DNA of 64,000 nt from Phialophora verrucosa (taxonomy: Eukaryota; Ascomycota; Eurotiomycetes; Chaetothyriales; Herpotrichiellaceae): positions 2,170,001 through 2,234,000 of the forward strand of contig MSED01000009.1 in the NCBI GenBank assembly GCA_002099365.1, given 5' to 3'. The notes beneath the pieces were generated by a model that was given only the letters and a program-made list of their open reading frames with translations, was not told the origin of the DNA and searched no databases. The first letter of the stretch is position 1; every line of letters starts with the position of its first letter. Of this stretch, positions 53,011 to 63,913 are shown piece after piece. A program made the position numbers and the translations under genes.

Positions 53011-53819
53011 TTACGACTCGGACTGAACCGTTTGCCTACGCATGATGAGCAAGACGAGAACCTGCCAAAAGTCAATCAACTTACGAAAGCCAGTCCATCC
53101 CCTCATTGATGCCTTTACCATCGATCACCGAGCAGGCAACGATGCTCCAATTTCGATCTCTCAGCTCGCCCAGTCTCAGGGCTTCGGAGATCTCTCCAGC
53201 ACCCTGTGCGCCCGGCTATATCGTTCGTCAGCGTCTGTCCCGAGGTACCAGGCTCAGAGGGTTGCATACCTGGTCTTGCTTGTTAGCAAACACCAGGAGG
53301 GCGGCATCCTTGAGCTCGTCTTCGTTCAGCATCGACTTCAATTCATCCGCGGCTATCTCCAGTCGCTCAATATCGGTAGAGTCAATGACAAAAACAACAG
53401 CTGCTGTGTTAGCGTAATATGACCTCCAATATGGCCTTATTGAGGTCTGCCCGCCCAAGTCCCAGACGTCAAAATTGAGATTGCCGTATTGCACGGATCT
53501 GGTGATGCTGTTAGTCCCAAGGGTCGAACCAGCGAGCGTCGGTGCGCGTACTCGACATTGAATCCTATCGTCGGTATGGTAGTGACCACTTCACCGATCT
53601 AGACACAGTGTTAGACGTAGAACTCTGAGTCTTGTCACACATGGCGTACCTTGAGTCTGTATAAAAGGGTGGTCTTGCCAGCATTGTCCTAGGGCACAGT
53701 CAGACTTGTTGGCTGCCAATGTACAGCATCTGGCGACGTACGAGTCCTAGGATCAAGATCCGTATGTCCTTCTTGCCCCATATGAGGTTGCCCAACAACT
53801 TTGATATTGAGCCACCCAT
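53011..53819 (-). CDS. ARL1: ARF-like GTPase ARL1
   Basis: Six exons, 53742-53819, 53650-53688, 53552-53598, 53270-53498, 53085-53215 and 53011-53035; introns of 49-54 nt; 182 aa, closing in frame. It begins MGGSISKLLG, with Gly2 for N-myristoylation. Then come GLDNAGKTTLLYRLK (P-loop, split by intron 1), TTIPTIGFNVESVQYGNLNF (switch 1, Thr for magnesium), WDLGGQTSIRPYWRSYY (switch 2 with the ARL1-like QTSIRPYWR), FVIDSTD, FANKQDQ and a final CSVIDGKGINEGMDWLS. ARL1 works at the trans-Golgi, recruiting GRIP-domain golgins and acting in vesicle traffic. The QTSIRPYWR segment favours ARL1 over ARF1. It lies divergent from ARP8. Confidence 0.95.
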
Positions 53820-54350
53820 TCTGCAAGGTCGTTTGCGGTTGGCTTCGGCGGGATGAAAGAGGTGAGGCGGTCACGAAACAATCATATCTTCAAATTCAGC
53901 GAACTTCTGTGTCTCTATACCGTCAAACTAGGGGAATAACAAGACCAAGCTCTCAATGTTCCGTCACTCGAGTCAAATGCCCGAATCTAACAAAGAACAT
54001 CGTAAGACGATTGATATGAGTGACGATGATGTTGTCGATGTGGAAGCCTCGTCAAGCCACTTGGCAGCAACGAGCCACAACCGGATCTCGCATTCTTCCC
54101 CCATACTTTACGCCACATCTTGCGGAGTTTCAATTCAGAGCCTTTGCACACGCTCAATCTACATGGTAGATTCATTTCTGACCAGTGAGATCCTCACTCC
54201 TGCGACAAGCACGAATATTTCATCTTCAGCGCATATACCTTACACGAGATGTCCTAGATAGACCATACTCTAAACTCGCATTCATCGACTCCTCTGCAAC
54301 TCCCCCCTTCGTCGCCAGCCCATCCTCAGCGTGCAGAGACCGCCGCGGAA
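53820..54350. promoter_or_regulatory. Divergent promoter, ARL1 and ARP8
   Basis: 531 bp between two outward-facing start codons. Short ORFs have no domain character, and no site could be assigned. Confidence 0.45.
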
Positions 54351-56591
54351 ATGGTGGGCAAAAAGAGTGGCAAGGCACTCCTGCGGGAGGAAGGCCTCGA
54401 AAGAACCGACAACAATATGGAGATGACATCGTGGCCGATCATTCAAGCCATCAACCAGAAAAACTACTACACAGACTACCTCAAACGAGATGAACAGATA
54501 CTCGCCTACCGATCCCAGCGAGAGGAAGACCGCAATCGAATGATCAAGCAAGCTAGAGACAGGGACCGGGCACTTGCACAAGGCCAAATAGTGGAACCCG
54601 ATGGAGATGCCGATATGGATGAGGGCGAAGAGGGGGCTGAAGATGAAGCTTCGAGCGGCGCAAAGACCATTGTGATACACATCGGATCGCAAAATCTACG
54701 AGTCGGGCTTGCCAATGACGCTCTCCCAAGAACGATACCGATGGTGATCGCACGGAGATCAGACAAGTCCGAAAGCGAAGAAAACAATGGAGAACCTGCA
54801 CCGAAAAGAGCAAAGTTAGACAACGGCCTTCCACCTCCTGAGCCAGAGAAGCGTTTCGGTGAGGATTTCGCAAAGAAATTCTCAGGCATGTCACAAGACC
54901 TGAAAGTCAGGATGCGGATGAACAAGAGGAAAGTATTGCCACAGTCGAGGGATATGGTGACCAGCTACAACCGAAGAAACACATACGACACCATCACTGA
55001 GCATAACGACACCATGCGCATTGAGTGGACCGATACGAGCGCGTCCCCGGAATACATCACAGGCAAGGCCGCTCTACGAATACCTGACAAGTCCAACCCA
55101 CGGTACAAACTGTACTGGCCGATCAGGCATGGCTGGATGAACGAGCGAGACTACGAGTCAAAGCGCTTCCTGTACGACGACATTCGAATCATCCTTGAGG
55201 AGGCAATTAGATCACAACTCGACCTGGACCTACGCACCAGGGATGATTGGGCACAGTATAGTATCGTGATTGTCATACCTGACTACTACGAGCGCACGTA
55301 CGTGACAAGTTTACTTGACATGGCCATTACAGAATTCGGTTTCGGACGGGTGTGCTTCATCCAGGAGAGCTTGGCCGCTTCGTTTGGTGCTGGCTTCACC
55401 ACCTGCTGTATCGTGGACATCGGTGCCCAGAAAACGGCAATCTCCTGCGTGGAGGATGGCATGATCATTGACAACTCGCGTGTCAATCTGAAGTACGGCG
55501 GACGAGACATCACGGACATGTTCGTCAAGATGATAATCTACAACCATTTCCCGTACTCAGAACTCAACTTAAATCGCCGATACGACTTTCAGCTCGCAGA
55601 AGAGTTGAAACAAAAGTACTGCACGATGACCGAGGCCGACATTTCCGTACAACTGTATGACTTCCATCTCCGCGCGCCCGGCCAGGACACGAGAAGATAC
55701 ACCTTCAAAATCTATGACGAGGTCATACTCGCCCCAATGGGCCTCTTCAGGCCCCAAGTCCTTGACGACAATGGCAAACTTATCGGCCGCCATAAGCTCA
55801 TTGACCGGTCCTACGATATCTATGATGGGAGACCAAATGATCCGACGTCTACCGCCCAAGCAGAGATCCTCACTTCCATCGCACCTGAGGAAGTCTTGAA
55901 CTCGACCAACAAAACTGGTCCGAAGATGAACGGACATGCCAACGGCCTCCTGACCAACGGAGTCACCACTACACACGAATCCTTCAACCCAGACTCCCGC
56001 CGCCCCTCCTTCAGCAACATCAAAGAAATGGACTCCACGCCGCAACCCTCCGCCGCAAGCTCACCCGCTCGCGCACCAAACAACGTTGGCGAGAACGGCA
56101 CACCGGCGCCCGATGACACAATCATGGACGGTATGGACGGCGTGCCTACCGGCGGCATAGGCCAACAAAACACGGCACCGCCTCTCCCAAAGCCCGAGGA
56201 GGAGGAAGCTCTCCCTCTTGAACGGCGCGACGACATATTACCCATTTACCCCCTTCCCGGTGCAATTGTGACGAGCATAACCCACGCGGCGCGTGGCTCT
56301 AGCCAGAAAACATCCGACCTTCTCTCTGGGATCATGCTGACGGGCGGCACGAGCATAATCCCAGGGCTTGCTGCTCATCTTGAGGATTCCCTCAAGGGCA
56401 TGTTACCCGGGTATAGCAAGGACATCCTTATTGGACGGCCACCTAGGGAGTTGGATCCGCAGGTCGTTGCGTGGAAGGGCGGTGCGGTGTTTGGCAGGAT
56501 GAGTCGCACGAACGATAGTTGGATCAATGCTTTCTTATATGAGAGACTCGGAGAGAGGGTACTGGCTCATAAGTTGATGTGGGCTTGGTAG
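54351..56591 (+). CDS. ARP8: Actin-related protein 8, INO80 chromatin-remodelling subunit
   Basis: A single exon of 746 aa starting MVGKKSGKALLREEGLERTD. Actin-fold segments: TIVIHIGSQNLRVGLANDA (phosphate-1 loop equivalent), then a charged insert (about residues 138-170), KAALRIPDKSNPRYKLYWPI, YSIVIVIPDYYERTYVTSLL, FGFGRVCFIQESLAASFGAG, CCIVDIGAQKTAISCVEDG (phosphate-2) and VNLKYGGRDITDMFV. A long Ser/Pro/Asn-rich insert (about 520-610) follows, then ILTGGTSIIPGLAAHLEDSL-type adenosine-site residues. The inserts and the IHIGSQNLRVGLA start fit Arp8 rather than actin. In INO80 it pairs with Arp4 and nuclear actin, binding extranucleosomal DNA; nuclear. Confidence 0.96.
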   Translation: MVGKKSGKALLREEGLERTDNNMEMTSWPIIQAINQKNYYTDYLKRDEQILAYRSQREEDRNRMIKQARDRDRALAQGQIVEPDGDADMDEGEEGAEDEASSGAKTIVIHIGSQNLRVGLANDALPRTIPMVIARRSDKSESEENNGEPAPKRAKLDNGLPPPEPEKRFGEDFAKKFSGMSQDLKVRMRMNKRKVLPQSRDMVTSYNRRNTYDTITEHNDTMRIEWTDTSASPEYITGKAALRIPDKSNPRYKLYWPIRHGWMNERDYESKRFLYDDIRIILEEAIRSQLDLDLRTRDDWAQYSIVIVIPDYYERTYVTSLLDMAITEFGFGRVCFIQESLAASFGAGFTTCCIVDIGAQKTAISCVEDGMIIDNSRVNLKYGGRDITDMFVKMIIYNHFPYSELNLNRRYDFQLAEELKQKYCTMTEADISVQLYDFHLRAPGQDTRRYTFKIYDEVILAPMGLFRPQVLDDNGKLIGRHKLIDRSYDIYDGRPNDPTSTAQAEILTSIAPEEVLNSTNKTGPKMNGHANGLLTNGVTTTHESFNPDSRRPSFSNIKEMDSTPQPSAASSPARAPNNVGENGTPAPDDTIMDGMDGVPTGGIGQQNTAPPLPKPEEEEALPLERRDDILPIYPLPGAIVTSITHAARGSSQKTSDLLSGIMLTGGTSIIPGLAAHLEDSLKGMLPGYSKDILIGRPPRELDPQVVAWKGGAVFGRMSRTNDSWINAFLYERLGERVLAHKLMWAW

Positions 56592-56821
56592 GCCGTTGGA
56601 GAGGGAGGTAGTTTTTCGATAGGCCTCCCTGCGGGCTTCAGCGTGCGCTCTGATCTCTGCTGCAACAGATCACACAAACCTCTGGATTTGGTTTCTGCCC
56701 TTACACTCCCATTCCAGTGTCGTGTCCACGGCTTCCACCTGAGCTTCGTGACTCCGCGCGTGATTCTCGCCTTGGGAAGGTCGCCAGGATGATGCCGTAT
56801 TCTGCAAATCTGTTCCCGTTT

Positions 56822-57781
56822 TCAAACAGTCTTTTCCTTGTTCAGTCTTGAAAGTTGAAATGCACGAGTCATCCACCAGTCGAAGAGGCCAGTCCATGTA
56901 TAGCCCCCAGAGACAAAATACACTAGCCAGCTCTTGTTGCCTTCCCAGATCCATCTCTTTCTGGCATCTCTCACCAGCCACCTCCAAGGCCATGGTCCAT
57001 TACCTGGGAGGACCTGCTTGACCACACTCTCAGCAAACGCCTCGTTTGGCATAGCACCCTCCTGCGAGTGGACTTGACGTCGGACAAAGCTGTCTTCGAG
57101 CGGGCTATAAACGCTGTGTTCCGGTAAGACGCGCTTGACGTGTGAGTTGATATTTGTCTTGACACCACCTGTGAGGACAGTGATGACCTTGACACCAAAG
57201 GGAGCTAGCTCGACGCGCAAAGTATTGGCGTATGCATGCAAAGCCGCCTTCGAACTGTTGTACACGGAGCCGAACACATACGGTATGACTCCAGCCAAGC
57301 TACCAGTCATCACGATCGTACCACGGGCGCTGATGAGTAAGGGTGCAAACACCTGGCACAACCGCATCACTGCAAAGACGTTGACGTCGAATATCCTTCT
57401 GGCCTCGTCGATGTCGACATCCAAAGCAGGCATTATATATGAGACACCAGCGTTGTTGACTGTGGGCGTCCCTCGTCGTCAGCCCCATAAGATTGCCAGG
57501 CGGGTTGCGAGAAGTAATTACTCACCAAGGTAGTCGAGACCTCGACCTTCGGTTAACTGCTCAACGTCTCTGTAACACGACAGGATCGACTCGTCATTGT
57601 CAACGACCAGCGGCAAGGTCTCGATTCCCTGAAGTGTCAGGTCACTGATTTGTTTTGTGGTTCGAGCCGTGGCGAAGACTCGGAGGCCTCGAGCATGGAA
57701 TGCAAGGGCCAGGGCATGGCCGACGCCACCGGGAGAACATCCTGTGATGAGGACAGTTTTGCGGCGATTCTCTGCCGCCAT
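56822..57781 (-). CDS. Short-chain dehydrogenase, AYR1-like acyl-DHAP reductase
   Basis: Two exons, 57526-57781 and 56822-57459, 66-nt intron, 297 aa. Start ATG 57781 (MAAENRRKTVLITGCSPGGV) fits the family; the frame is open far upstream to 58174 without SDR character. Landmarks: cofactor loop TGCSPGGVGHALALAF, ATART (Arg suggesting NADPH), LDYLVNNAGVSYIMPALDVD across the splice, TGSLAGVIPYVFGSVYNSSK with the catalytic Ser, Tyr and Lys, then ALHAYANTLRVELAPFGVKV. The C-terminal GYTWTGLFDWWMTRAFQLSRL is hydrophobic with basic end residues. It resembles yeast Ayr1, the NADPH-dependent 1-acyldihydroxyacetone-phosphate reductase of lipid droplets and ER, but the same pattern includes other reductases, so the symbol is withheld. 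Confidence 0.85.
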
Positions 57782-58401
57782 TGCCTCGAAGTTCGTCTGG
57801 GACACAGACGGAAGGCTGTGATAGATGTTGACCTTCCCCTCGTGGTTCACACCATCGGCGCCGTTGAGGACCGCCCAGCCACCCAGCTTCCCCTGGTGTC
57901 CTAGAACAATCCCCTCCGCATCACCCCGCGCTTGGGGGCCGTTGCTCGATCCTCTCCTTACGGAGTAACGACAAGTAGCGTTCGGACTCCCAAAGATAGA
58001 GATCAACAGGGACAACGCCCAACGAGGACCAGGGGATGAGATTCCGGGGGCCAATGACGCACCTAGCGCCTGCCAGCTTCTTCCACTTAGACGCACGGCG
58101 ATGTTCAGCTCATAAGCACGGCGCCCCTCGTTTGATCTGATCGGTGTCTCTGTCTCTACACTGTACCAGTACATCTATCCCCGTCCACCACGAAGGAGGT
58201 TTGTAACGGACGATTTGACTGACTGTCCAGCTCTGATACGAGCATTTTCTGTCTGAATTGGGACATTGTCCACTCCTCCGTTCCAAGTACTCGCCCATTA
58301 ACGCCTCACTTAGTCTTACTGTACGGTCACCTCCATACTAGACAGGACCGAAAGCGAGGCAGGAAAGACAGCCCACAGAGTAGGCTTGCGCGCTCTCCAA
58401 C
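57782..58401. promoter_or_regulatory. Divergent promoter region, AYR1-like and GNAT genes
   Basis: 620 bp between two outward-facing starts. It contains an uninterrupted minus-strand frame extending the reductase ORF, judged non-coding for lack of motifs. Confidence 0.4.
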
Positions 58402-59190
58402 ATGTCTACGGACGTCAGAACGACCTCCTCCCCCGACCAGAAATGGCTCGACAGCTTCATCTCGCTCCTCTCGCGCGCATACCTGACCACGCCGCTCACC
58501 ACCGCCTTCATCACCGAGATCGACGGCACAGACCCCTCGTCCGACCCGTCCCAAGTGATCACCCCCGAGCGGCTGACCAAGCACTTCACGCTCGGCATCA
58601 CGGCGGCCGCGAAATCCAACGTCGTGCTCATCGAGGCCGGCAACTTCGCCGCCGCCGCGCTGTTCGAGCCGCCTGACTTCTGCGGCATCCCGCCGTCACA
58701 GGCCCGCCGCAACCCGGGGCCCATCCTGCAGGAATGGCGGTCCGCCGCGAGAAGGCTCAAGGCCAAATACCTCAGCATCCCAGACAGTGGGGAGCACAGC
58801 TACGACCAGCCGGCCGCGCCGTCGCAGTCGAGCGGCGCGCCGAGCGAGGACCCTTACCCCGCGGATTTCAACAAGGACGTCGATTTCGAGACCAGGGCCT
58901 TCTACCACCTCGCCATGATTGCGCGGGATCCCGACGCGCCCGCCAACAAGTCCGTCGCCGCGTACAAGGCTTGCATGGACTATTTCTTGAAAAAGGCAAA
59001 GGAGGAAGACGTCCCCGTGTGGTTGGAGACGGCCGCGGCGAGCGCAAAGGACGAGTTTGAGAAGTTGGGCTTTCGCGTCTGTGAAGAGGTCGTCATTGGC
59101 AAGGGCCGCGTCGATGCAAAGGGCTGGCCGCGACAGGGTGGCGAGGGCGTCAGGACGTGGGCAATGATATTCGATGAGCATTTGGGCTGA
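58402..59190 (+). CDS. GNAT-like N-acetyltransferase family protein
   Basis: A single exon of 262 aa starting MSTDVRTTSSPDQKWLDSFI. The N-terminal half follows fungal GNAT-like proteins (SRAYLTTPLTTAFITEIDGT; SNVVLIEAGNFAAAALFEPP). The C-terminal half has the acyl-CoA region FYHLAMIARDPDAPANKSVA, then ACMDYFLKKAKEEDVPVWLE and the final strand FEKLGFRVCEEVVIGKGRVD. The usual acetyl-CoA loop R/Q-x-x-G-x-G/A is weak here (APANKSVAAYKA), so activity is uncertain. The gene is visibly richer in G+C, especially at third positions, than the helicase and reductase genes around it. Substrate unknown. Confidence 0.75.
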   Translation: MSTDVRTTSSPDQKWLDSFISLLSRAYLTTPLTTAFITEIDGTDPSSDPSQVITPERLTKHFTLGITAAAKSNVVLIEAGNFAAAALFEPPDFCGIPPSQARRNPGPILQEWRSAARRLKAKYLSIPDSGEHSYDQPAAPSQSSGAPSEDPYPADFNKDVDFETRAFYHLAMIARDPDAPANKSVAAYKACMDYFLKKAKEEDVPVWLETAAASAKDEFEKLGFRVCEEVVIGKGRVDAKGWPRQGGEGVRTWAMIFDEHLG

Positions 59191-59727
59191 GCATCAGAAT
59201 TGAGACCATGGGCCGTACGAGTACGGAGTAGTGAGTCGCCGGACTGTAGAGACCTCTCGAGGCTTGAGTGTTCACTTGTCGTGGCCATGGATGTTGGATG
59301 CAGGATACACAGGCAGTAATTATGATGCCTCTCCGACCCTGATCATCGTCTCATCAACGAGGCATCCGGCTCGTAGGAACGCAGATACGGCAACCTAGTA
59401 CAGGCAGGCTCTGGCTGCCTCGATCTACTCCGTACAGTGGCAGTGAGCTAGGCTGGAAACTCACTCTATCATACAGCTTATATATTACCCGGGTGCAGCT
59501 TTTCATCGTCCTGTCTACACATGTCGATTGCAACATGCAGTTTCCTGGTCCTGGTCTCCGCCTTTTGTACAATGGCTTATGTATAGAAATTACACACCCC
59601 GAATTCAAAGGGAGTCGAATATGCTCCGTATGGGAGACTCGTCGTTTCTGCCACTTTCCATCTCACCTTCTTTCGAGGGAGACTTCCCCCACGCTCATTC
59701 TCAGACTCTGCCTGAAACGCAACGGCG
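59191..59727. other. Convergent 3' intergenic region
   Basis: 537 bp between the 3' ends of the GNAT and helicase genes. No gene recognised. Confidence 0.45.
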
Positions 59728-62700
59728 TTAGTTACCAGCTGAGACCACCGCTTCGGGTTCGTCATCGTTTTCATCAATGTCTTCGTTCTCGTCCTCTAGC
59801 AGGGCGTTGGCCTGTATCCTTTCATTCTCCAGCCGCTCGAGTTCTCGATCGATCTCTTCCCGACGCCTTGACCTGAATTCTGCCCAGTACGCTGCATCTG
59901 CGTCGAGCATTTTGACGACTGCATCGACCATGACTTTTCGCAATCCCGAGCCCAGGTGATGCTGGTGTGGCCGTTGTTCAGAAGTAGTAGAAAACTCGTT
60001 CTCTCGCGTCTCCTGAGCGAGTCCTTCGAGATCCAGCCATGCAAGGCTAATGAGGCGGTCGATGGTCTTCCTCAATTCCAGCATGACGGTCGCAAGTTTA
60101 CCGGCAATCGCCGCTGGAAGGTCTTCAGGTGCCGACAGTTGAAGCGAGAGCCAGCCGTTGAGCTGCAGGGTTTGTTCGTTCTGCAGGGCGAGCGTCTGAC
60201 AGAACAAGACCGCCATCAGTGGTGTCACCATGGATGCCTGTTCCAGAAAGACTATATCGCCGGAACCATCGGGAGCTTCGCGTTTCCACGTGTATGCCAT
60301 CAAGCGACCGTAGCTTCGGTATATCTTCTTCTGGCGCCGCTGCGAGTTCGTCTTCGCTTCGTTGACCCCGAGTTTTGAAAGCAAGCCCCTGAGAACAGGG
60401 CTGTCGACGGACCAGCTATAGAGATCGGGTTCTTGTTTGCCTGGCCAGGCAGCCAACTCGGCACTAACGGTGTTGATAAGGAGTGCCTTGACGAGGACCA
60501 TGTTGCTGCGGTTGGCATTGACAGCTGCGGGAAGCATTTCGAAGAGGGTCTTGCCGGACTGCGGTGCCGGAACCAATCCGATACGCGCCAGGGTATTATG
60601 GAGTCCCACACACGTTGCCATCATATCAAGATAAGCGCGGTGTCGTATATGCTTGGTCTCCCGCAGCTCTCGCATGAGATTGCCGTCACCCGCGATGTTT
60701 GCTGCATGATATTCTCTAAATGCTTCGATAATCCACGCAAAGTCCGTTTCATACTGAGGTAGGTATTGCTGCTTGACCTGTCGCACTTTCTCCATGCTCA
60801 TCCCGAGATTCGAGATGAACGGAGATCCAGAATCGTGACAAGCAATGATCAGCATGGGCTCCAGGCATCCAAACAGAGACCCGAGAAGGATTGCCTTTCC
60901 CAAAGCCGGATGTATTCCGAGTTGCCAGAGGAACCTGCCAAGGCTCGTGATGTCGCCGTTCCCGGTCAGAGCGCCTAGACTCTGCAGCTGTCTAATCGCG
61001 TTGTCAACAGCATGACGGCTGGGTGGGTCCAGGGTGTCAAGGAGCAGATCTTCGACATCGGCGTGATGTGAGAAAGCCTTGAATTGCAGGGCCACTTCGG
61101 CGAGGTCGGATTCGCCAATCTCAGGGCGGTTCATCGTTCGGAACGAGTCATGTCGTTCCTTCGTGAAGAGGGCGTAGTAGTGGCCGTTGCGCACACGTCC
61201 GGCTCGTCCACGCCGTTGAATTGAACTTGTCTTGCTTGTCCAGACATACGGTAAGCTTCTCGCGAGCGTGGAAGGGTCGAAAAGGCTGTTACGCTCCTTG
61301 CCCGTATCAACGACGTAGACAACCTCTGGGAGCGTAATTGAGGTTTCTGCGATGTTCGTCGCCAGTATAATTCTTCGACAGCCCCGAGGTACTGGACTGA
61401 AGACTTCGTTATTCGTTTCTCTGCGTAGCGAGTGAAGCTTGAATATTCTGATCTTGTCCGGATCCCGGACGTCGAGTCCCGCGTTGACGAATCGGCCGCT
61501 GCGCAACAGCTGCTCGGCATTTTCCATGTCCGTAGCTCCAGGAAAGAATGCTAGTATGTCGCCCTCAGGTTTGGTGAGCGCAATATGAGCTATTACCGAA
61601 GCGGCCAGGCCAACATACAAGGGGCCCGTCGGTTCTGCGGACTCGTCGGCGTCAACGTGAGTCGGCGTATGTTCGCCGTGATTTGTTTCGTCCTTAGTCG
61701 GGGCAGACACAAGTCTGGCTTGTTTCGCAGCAAATTGCATCTCATGCTCAACATAACGTCGACTGGACAGAGGGTGGTTGCCCTGGATGTAGTGATACAT
61801 CGGCTGTTGTAGTCCACCCCCCTGCGACATATCCAGCAGGATTTCTGGGAGGTAATGGTTCTCAATGTGCGCGTGTCTTCCTTCCACATCCAGGTAGTCG
61901 GCGGTAAGGGTAATGCCGGCATGGGTTGGTCGCGTGAAATAAGTGAGGAACGTCGAAGGATCGATTGTAGCAGACATGAGGATAATCTTAGCGTGTGGCC
62001 GTCCTGCTGCCTTGCTAGCACGGACTGCGTTGCGAAGAAGCGACACAACAAGATCAATCTGTATGTCACGTTCATGCACCTCGTCAACGATGATATGGGA
62101 GTGAGCAGATAGGGTAAGCTCTGCATCGGCGATCAGTCTGTTCAAGAGAATGCCAGTAGTACAATACGTGATAGAACCCCAAGATCCGGGCAACCAATTC
62201 TCGTTGCGAATGTGATAGCCAACTGTGGTACCATCGGTATCATGACGCTCCTGGGCCACTCTCTGCGCAATAGAGGTTGCTGCCATCCTCCGAGGCTGTG
62301 TGCATACGATGTTCGCGTTCGGACCACCACCGGACATTATCATGTCATCGAGCAGGATCTGAGGGACCTGAGTGGTCTTTCCAGAGCCAGTTTTGGCCAA
62401 GACGATCGCCACGTCGTTATCATTGACCAGGTTCAGGAGCGCCTCCTGAGTATCTTCAGCCATCAAAGGCAGCTTCTGCCTCGAGTGTAGGGTGGCCTTC
62501 ATCCTTGCTCCTCGTCTAGCTTCTTCAAGGGCCGCCTTCATGCTAGCGGCTAACCTCTCGTCCTGCCTGACTGAAATGGGGAACCTCATCGGTCTCGCCG
62601 GCTGTGGGGAAGACCCGAGAGCCACTTCTTCCGTCGTAAGGCCGTGGGTACGTGCTAATTGCATCGTCTCAATGGCGGACTGGACATTGACTTTGGGAAT

Positions 62701-63133
62701 CTCGATTTTGAAGGCGCGCGGCTGCCCTGTCCTAGTCCTCTTTTCCGGCGCCGAGACGCGTTTCTGAAGCCCGACTTCTGCAGAAGCTGCGTCAATGGTA
62801 TTCTTGTCATCGTTATGGTCCTCGAAGGAGACCTCGGATGGAGACGAGACTCCTTGGGCTGCTCTGTTACCATGATGCAACTGACGAACAGTAGCATGTC
62901 TTCGTGGTGGAAACGCGAAATACGTCCGCCCGACGGGCGGGATATGAGTGCGATCGACTCCTCTAACCGCGGTCAACTGCCGCAAGGGAGAGGCGTCATA
63001 ACTCTGCAGGAGGGTATATCGTGGACGGCACGGTTGCGATTTCTGGTTCACCAAGACGTTAGCAAATCTCCCCAACGCTGGAGCCTCAGCAGGAAACACC
63101 CCATACCCTTGCACACCGTGAAAGAGCCCACAT
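59728..63133 (-). CDS. DExH-box RNA helicase with spliced, probably mitochondrial N-terminus
   Basis: Two exons, 63107-63133 (27 nt) and 59728-63042, 64-nt intron (GTATGG...CCAG, perfect TGCTAAC branch site at about 63063), 1113 aa. The large frame has no in-frame ATG before about codon 150, so the mini-exon MWALSRCAR is the best start. It gives an Arg/Ser-rich presequence without acidic residues, as in mitochondrial proteins. Helicase motifs: LAKTGSGKTTQVPQILLDD (I), TQPRRMAATSIAQRVA (Ia), DEVHERD (II), LMSATIDPSTF (III), ATNIAETSITLP (V) and QRRGRAGRVRNGHYYAL (VI). HA2 and OB-fold regions follow. The DEVH variant and the SITYCTTGILLNRL context place it with DHX36/DHX57/YLR419w-type helicases. 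It ends with a highly acidic tail. RNA substrate unknown; mitochondrial location inferred. Confidence 0.92.
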
Positions 63134-63913
63134 AATGGTCTGCCTCAGTCATCTTTGCAACATGTGTCTAGTGCACGGAATGAATTCGTGGTTACGTGTC
63201 GCAGGTGGTATTCGGCGTCTGGAAAATTCACAGCAAGATTCTTGCATGTCTATGTATTTGTTGATGGGCCAATCGGAGAGCGCGAAACTGTCTTGCTAAC
63301 AGAACAATGAATTGAATTCTGTTTCAATTCATGGCCCTCAGTTTCTCTGTATGCGTCTGAATCTTTCAATTGGAAAGCTACAGTGTCGTCGTAGAATCAG
63401 CCAGCAGTTGAGTTGTCTTCTATTGTTCTTTGAAATGAGTTCCCGACAACAGTCAAGCTCGCCATTCTCGAGCGGCGCCAACCCGCAGTTAGCACGAGGC
63501 GATGAGCTCGCAGTCTGATGCCATGGACAGCAATGCCAATCGCCAGAGCATGGGAGACTAGACTTCCACGCTCAATCCACCAACACATCTGAACCCGAGG
63601 CTGGAAAAGTGTTCTTCGAGCTCTCCCTGCAATTCGGATTGGCTGGATACCGCCAATGCCGACGTGTCCCTCATTAGCCAATGGTGGCACCTTGTGCGGT
63701 TGCAACGAGATTGAGGAGCCGAGCTGAATAGTTGCGGACATGAGCTAGCAGCAATGGACAACCTCATTCGGCGGCTCTCACCACGTCAGACAGCCGGTCA
63801 GCAAGATATAAGATCAGAGCCTCATCAGGCTCCCGTCCAGCTGTCAAGAACATCTTCTTTCCCTTGTCCCACCAGACCCAAAAAGCGCGTTGATTCCATA
63901 TAGACAGCTCATC
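63134..63913. promoter_or_regulatory. Divergent promoter region, helicase and alpha/beta-hydrolase genes
   Basis: 780 bp between two outward-facing starts. A 114-codon minus-strand ORF (63397-63741) has no recognisable motifs and is treated as chance. Confidence 0.4.

Noticed and set aside
57782..58174. 131-codon upstream extension of the AYR1-like reductase
   Set aside because: SDR proteins begin shortly before the TGxxxGxG loop; the extension has no conserved features.
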